Shown piece by piece: positions 62,342-64,000 of a DNA stretch of 64,000 bases. The notes beneath the pieces are model-generated. The model saw only the letters and a program-made list of their open reading frames with translations, did not search any database and was not told where the DNA came from. Numbering within the stretch: position 1 is the first letter of the stretch; each line of letters opens with the position of its first letter. The stretch is from positions 100,148 through 164,147 of the forward strand of contig JACKCP010000007.1 in the NCBI GenBank assembly GCA_020633955.1, read 5' to 3'. The DNA is from Desulfobacteraceae bacterium (GTDB taxonomy: Bacteria; Desulfobacterota; Desulfobacteria; Desulfobacterales; JACKCP01). The position numbers and the translations under genes are program-made.

Positions 62342-64000
62342 ATGGATAACTGGAAAAAAACATCTTGTGTTTTGTGCGCACAGAACTGTGGTCTGAAAGT
62401 TCTGGTTGAAAACAATATAATAGTAAAGGTTGCTCCTGACAGGGACAACCCAAGAAGCATGGGGTATGTGTGCAGAAAAGGACTTAATATTGCAAACCAT
62501 CAGCACCATGAGGACAGGCTTACACACCCCTTGAAAAAAACAGAAAACGGATTTGTGAAAATATCATGGGAACAGGCCTTTGAAGAAATAGGCAAAAAAT
62601 TAAAAAATATTGTTGATGAGTACGGGCCTAAATCCTTTGCATATATGGGAGGAGGAGGCCAGGGATGTCACTTTGAAGCTGCATTCGGTGTAAATCTCAT
62701 GAGAGGGCTTGGATCAAAATATCATTACAATGCACTGGCACAGGAACTGACCGGATATTTCTGGGGTTGCGGGAGAATGTTCGGGCGACAGAACAGGTTT
62801 GCCATTCCCGATGAAATGTCTTCTGACATGATACTTGGAATAGGCTGGAACGGAATGACTTCCCATCAGATGCCAAGGGCTCCGATTGTTTTAAAGGAAT
62901 TTTCATCAGGTCCGGACAAATTTCTGGCAATAATTGATCCAAGGGTGTCAGATACTGCAAAGATTGCTGATCTTCATCTTCCAATACGTCCGGGAACAGA
63001 TGCACTTCTTGCAAGGGCAATGATATCAATAATTTTGAGAGAGGGTCTGGAAAACCGTGAATATCTTGAGCAGTTTACTGAAGGTTTTGAAAAAATAAAA
63101 CCATGGTTTGAAAATTTTGATTACAAAGCTGCAGTAAAAGTCTGCGGCCTTGAATACGACGATGTTTACAGGCTCTGCAAAGAGCTTTCAACAAGAAAAT
63201 GGTGTATGCACTTTGATCTTGGGGTTTATATGAACCGCCACAGTACAATGGCATCTTATCTGTATATGCTTCTTGCAGCAGTCTGCGGAAGATGCTGTGT
63301 AAAAGGGGGGAATGTAATTCCTGGAACAATTGTTCCTCTTGGTTCCCATACAGATGAAAGAGATGAAAATACCTGGAGAACGGTTGAAACAGATTTTCCT
63401 GCAATTTCCGGTGCTTTCCCTCCAAATGTAATGCCTGAGGAAATTTTGTCGGATAAACCCGAAAGGCTGAGAGCCGTTGTTATTTCATCTTCAAATCCTT
63501 TAAGATCTTATGCTGATACCACAGCCTATGAAAAGGCCTTTGAAAAACTTGATCTTCTTGTAACAATTGAAATTGCCATGACTGAAACAGCAGAACTTTC
63601 AGATTATGTTCTTCCTGCAAAAACAGGGTATGAATCAAATGACGGTACTTTTTTCCCCTGGAATTTTCCTGAGGTTTATTTCCAGATGAGAAGACCTGTT
63701 GTAGAGGCTGCTGGAGAACAAAAAGAATCAGGCGAAATTTTAACAGGAATTGCTGAAAAAGCAGGAATTGTTCCCCAAATTCCGGACTACCTTTATGAAG
63801 CCGCAAAAAAAGACAGACTTACATACATGACAGCACTTTTTTCCTATGTTTCGAAAAACAAAAGTGCGGCAAAAAAAATGCCTTTTATTATAGCAAAAAC
63901 TCTTGGCAAAGAGCTTGGTTCAGGAAATCTTGCTGCAATGTGGGGGGTAATGCTCGGTGCAACAAAAGACGTGAGAAAAAATGCTCAAAGAGCAGGTTTT
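62342..64000 (+). CDS. molybdopterin oxidoreductase (DMSO-reductase family), 3' end beyond window
   Basis: Open from ATG 62342 (GGAA upstream) to the end of the window with no stop: 553 residues visible. The N-terminal Cys motif (CVLCAQNCGLKV ... GYVCRKG) binds a [4Fe-4S] cluster. RLTHPLKKTENGFVKISWEQAFEEIG, LGIGWNGMTSHQMPRAP, IIDPRVSDTAKIADLHLPIRPGTDALLARAM and AELSDYVLPAKTGYES are bis-MGD-binding family segments. The Mo/W ligand residue cannot be assigned with certainty. Formate dehydrogenase, acetylene hydratase or another anaerobic oxidoreductase are possible. Its pairing with mobA supports a bis-MGD enzyme. Confidence 0.88.
   Translation, partial: MDNWKKTSCVLCAQNCGLKVLVENNIIVKVAPDRDNPRSMGYVCRKGLNIANHQHHEDRLTHPLKKTENGFVKISWEQAFEEIGKKLKNIVDEYGPKSFAYMGGGGQGCHFEAAFGVNLMRGLGSKYHYNALAQELTGYFWGCGRMFGRQNRFAIPDEMSSDMILGIGWNGMTSHQMPRAPIVLKEFSSGPDKFLAIIDPRVSDTAKIADLHLPIRPGTDALLARAMISIILREGLENREYLEQFTEGFEKIKPWFENFDYKAAVKVCGLEYDDVYRLCKELSTRKWCMHFDLGVYMNRHSTMASYLYMLLAAVCGRCCVKGGNVIPGTIVPLGSHTDERDENTWRTVETDFPAISGAFPPNVMPEEILSDKPERLRAVVISSSNPLRSYADTTAYEKAFEKLDLLVTIEIAMTETAELSDYVLPAKTGYESNDGTFFPWNFPEVYFQMRRPVVEAAGEQKESGEILTGIAEKAGIVPQIPDYLYEAAKKDRLTYMTALFSYVSKNKSAAKKMPFIIAKTLGKELGSGNLAAMWGVMLGATKDVRKNAQRAGF

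Noticed and set aside
1..64000. CRISPR arrays, tRNA or rRNA genes
   Set aside because: No regularly spaced direct repeats, cloverleaf-like segments or rRNA-like conserved stretches were seen on reading; a dedicated scan could still find a missed tRNA.

Overview
The window is AT-rich bacterial chromosomal DNA. It most likely comes from a motile, anaerobic, sulfate-reducer-type member of the Desulfobacterota (Desulfobacterales-like). That placement is inferred from gene content: flagellar late genes with sigma-54 control, split archaeal-type glutamate synthase modules with fused ferredoxins, many sigma-54 activators, PAS proteins ending in a CSxCKKIRDD-type domain, and a molybdopterin oxidoreductase. 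No rRNA, tRNA or CRISPR array was seen. LAYOUT. (1) 1-14.4 kb: a co-directional flagellar block: a FliL-like fragment, two small proteins, a FliK-like protein, an FlhB C-domain protein, then flgF-flgG-flgA-flgH-flgI-flgJ-flgN-flgK-flgL. A good sigma-54 promoter precedes flgF and a sigma-28-like site precedes flgN. FlgK (1126 aa) and FlgL (884 aa) are two to three times the usual length because of inserted repeated beta-type modules, one type of which occurs in both proteins. (2) 14.6-17.0 kb: a LegB-type sugar-nucleotide dehydratase and a NeuD/PglD-type acyltransferase, probably for nonulosonic-acid decoration of flagella or surface glycans. (3) 17-23 kb, minus strand: a lipase-like hydrolase, a haemolysin-III family membrane protein, a chemoreceptor and a NifA-like GAF/AAA+/Fis activator. 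(4) 23-33.4 kb: ychF, then nitrogen assimilation: an FMN glutamate-synthase paralogue, nitronate monooxygenase (minus) and a three-gene split GOGAT operon with a near-consensus sigma-54 promoter and paired ATTAC-N6-GTAAT palindromes. (5) 33.6-39.3 kb: a GNAT-like protein, an LTA-synthase-type sulfatase, an MFS exporter and a 4-hydroxybutyrate-type CoA-transferase. (6) 39.4-47.7 kb: a sigma-54 activator directly followed by a glycine-betaine-type ABC transporter and a hybrid sensor kinase. A 17+17 bp perfect palindrome and a -24/-12-like site lie between the activator and the divergent CoA-transferase. (7) 47.8-52.1 kb: beta-carbonic anhydrase, AvtA-like aminotransferase, a PAS protein and a decayed ABC-type binding-protein pseudogene. 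(8) 52.6-61.6 kb: a probable defence island: a RelE/ParE-like domain fused to a UvrD-type helicase, an AAA ATPase + DUF4276-like TOPRIM pair, and a Zorya-like zorA-zorB-HNH operon whose ZorA tail carries four exact 44-residue repeats. (9) 61.6-64 kb: mobA divergent from a truncated molybdopterin oxidoreductase that would use its product. Two families of small structured repeats lie between genes: an IS66-like MITE (two copies with perfect 8-bp target duplications plus one lone end) and a ~150-bp nested palindrome (three copies).
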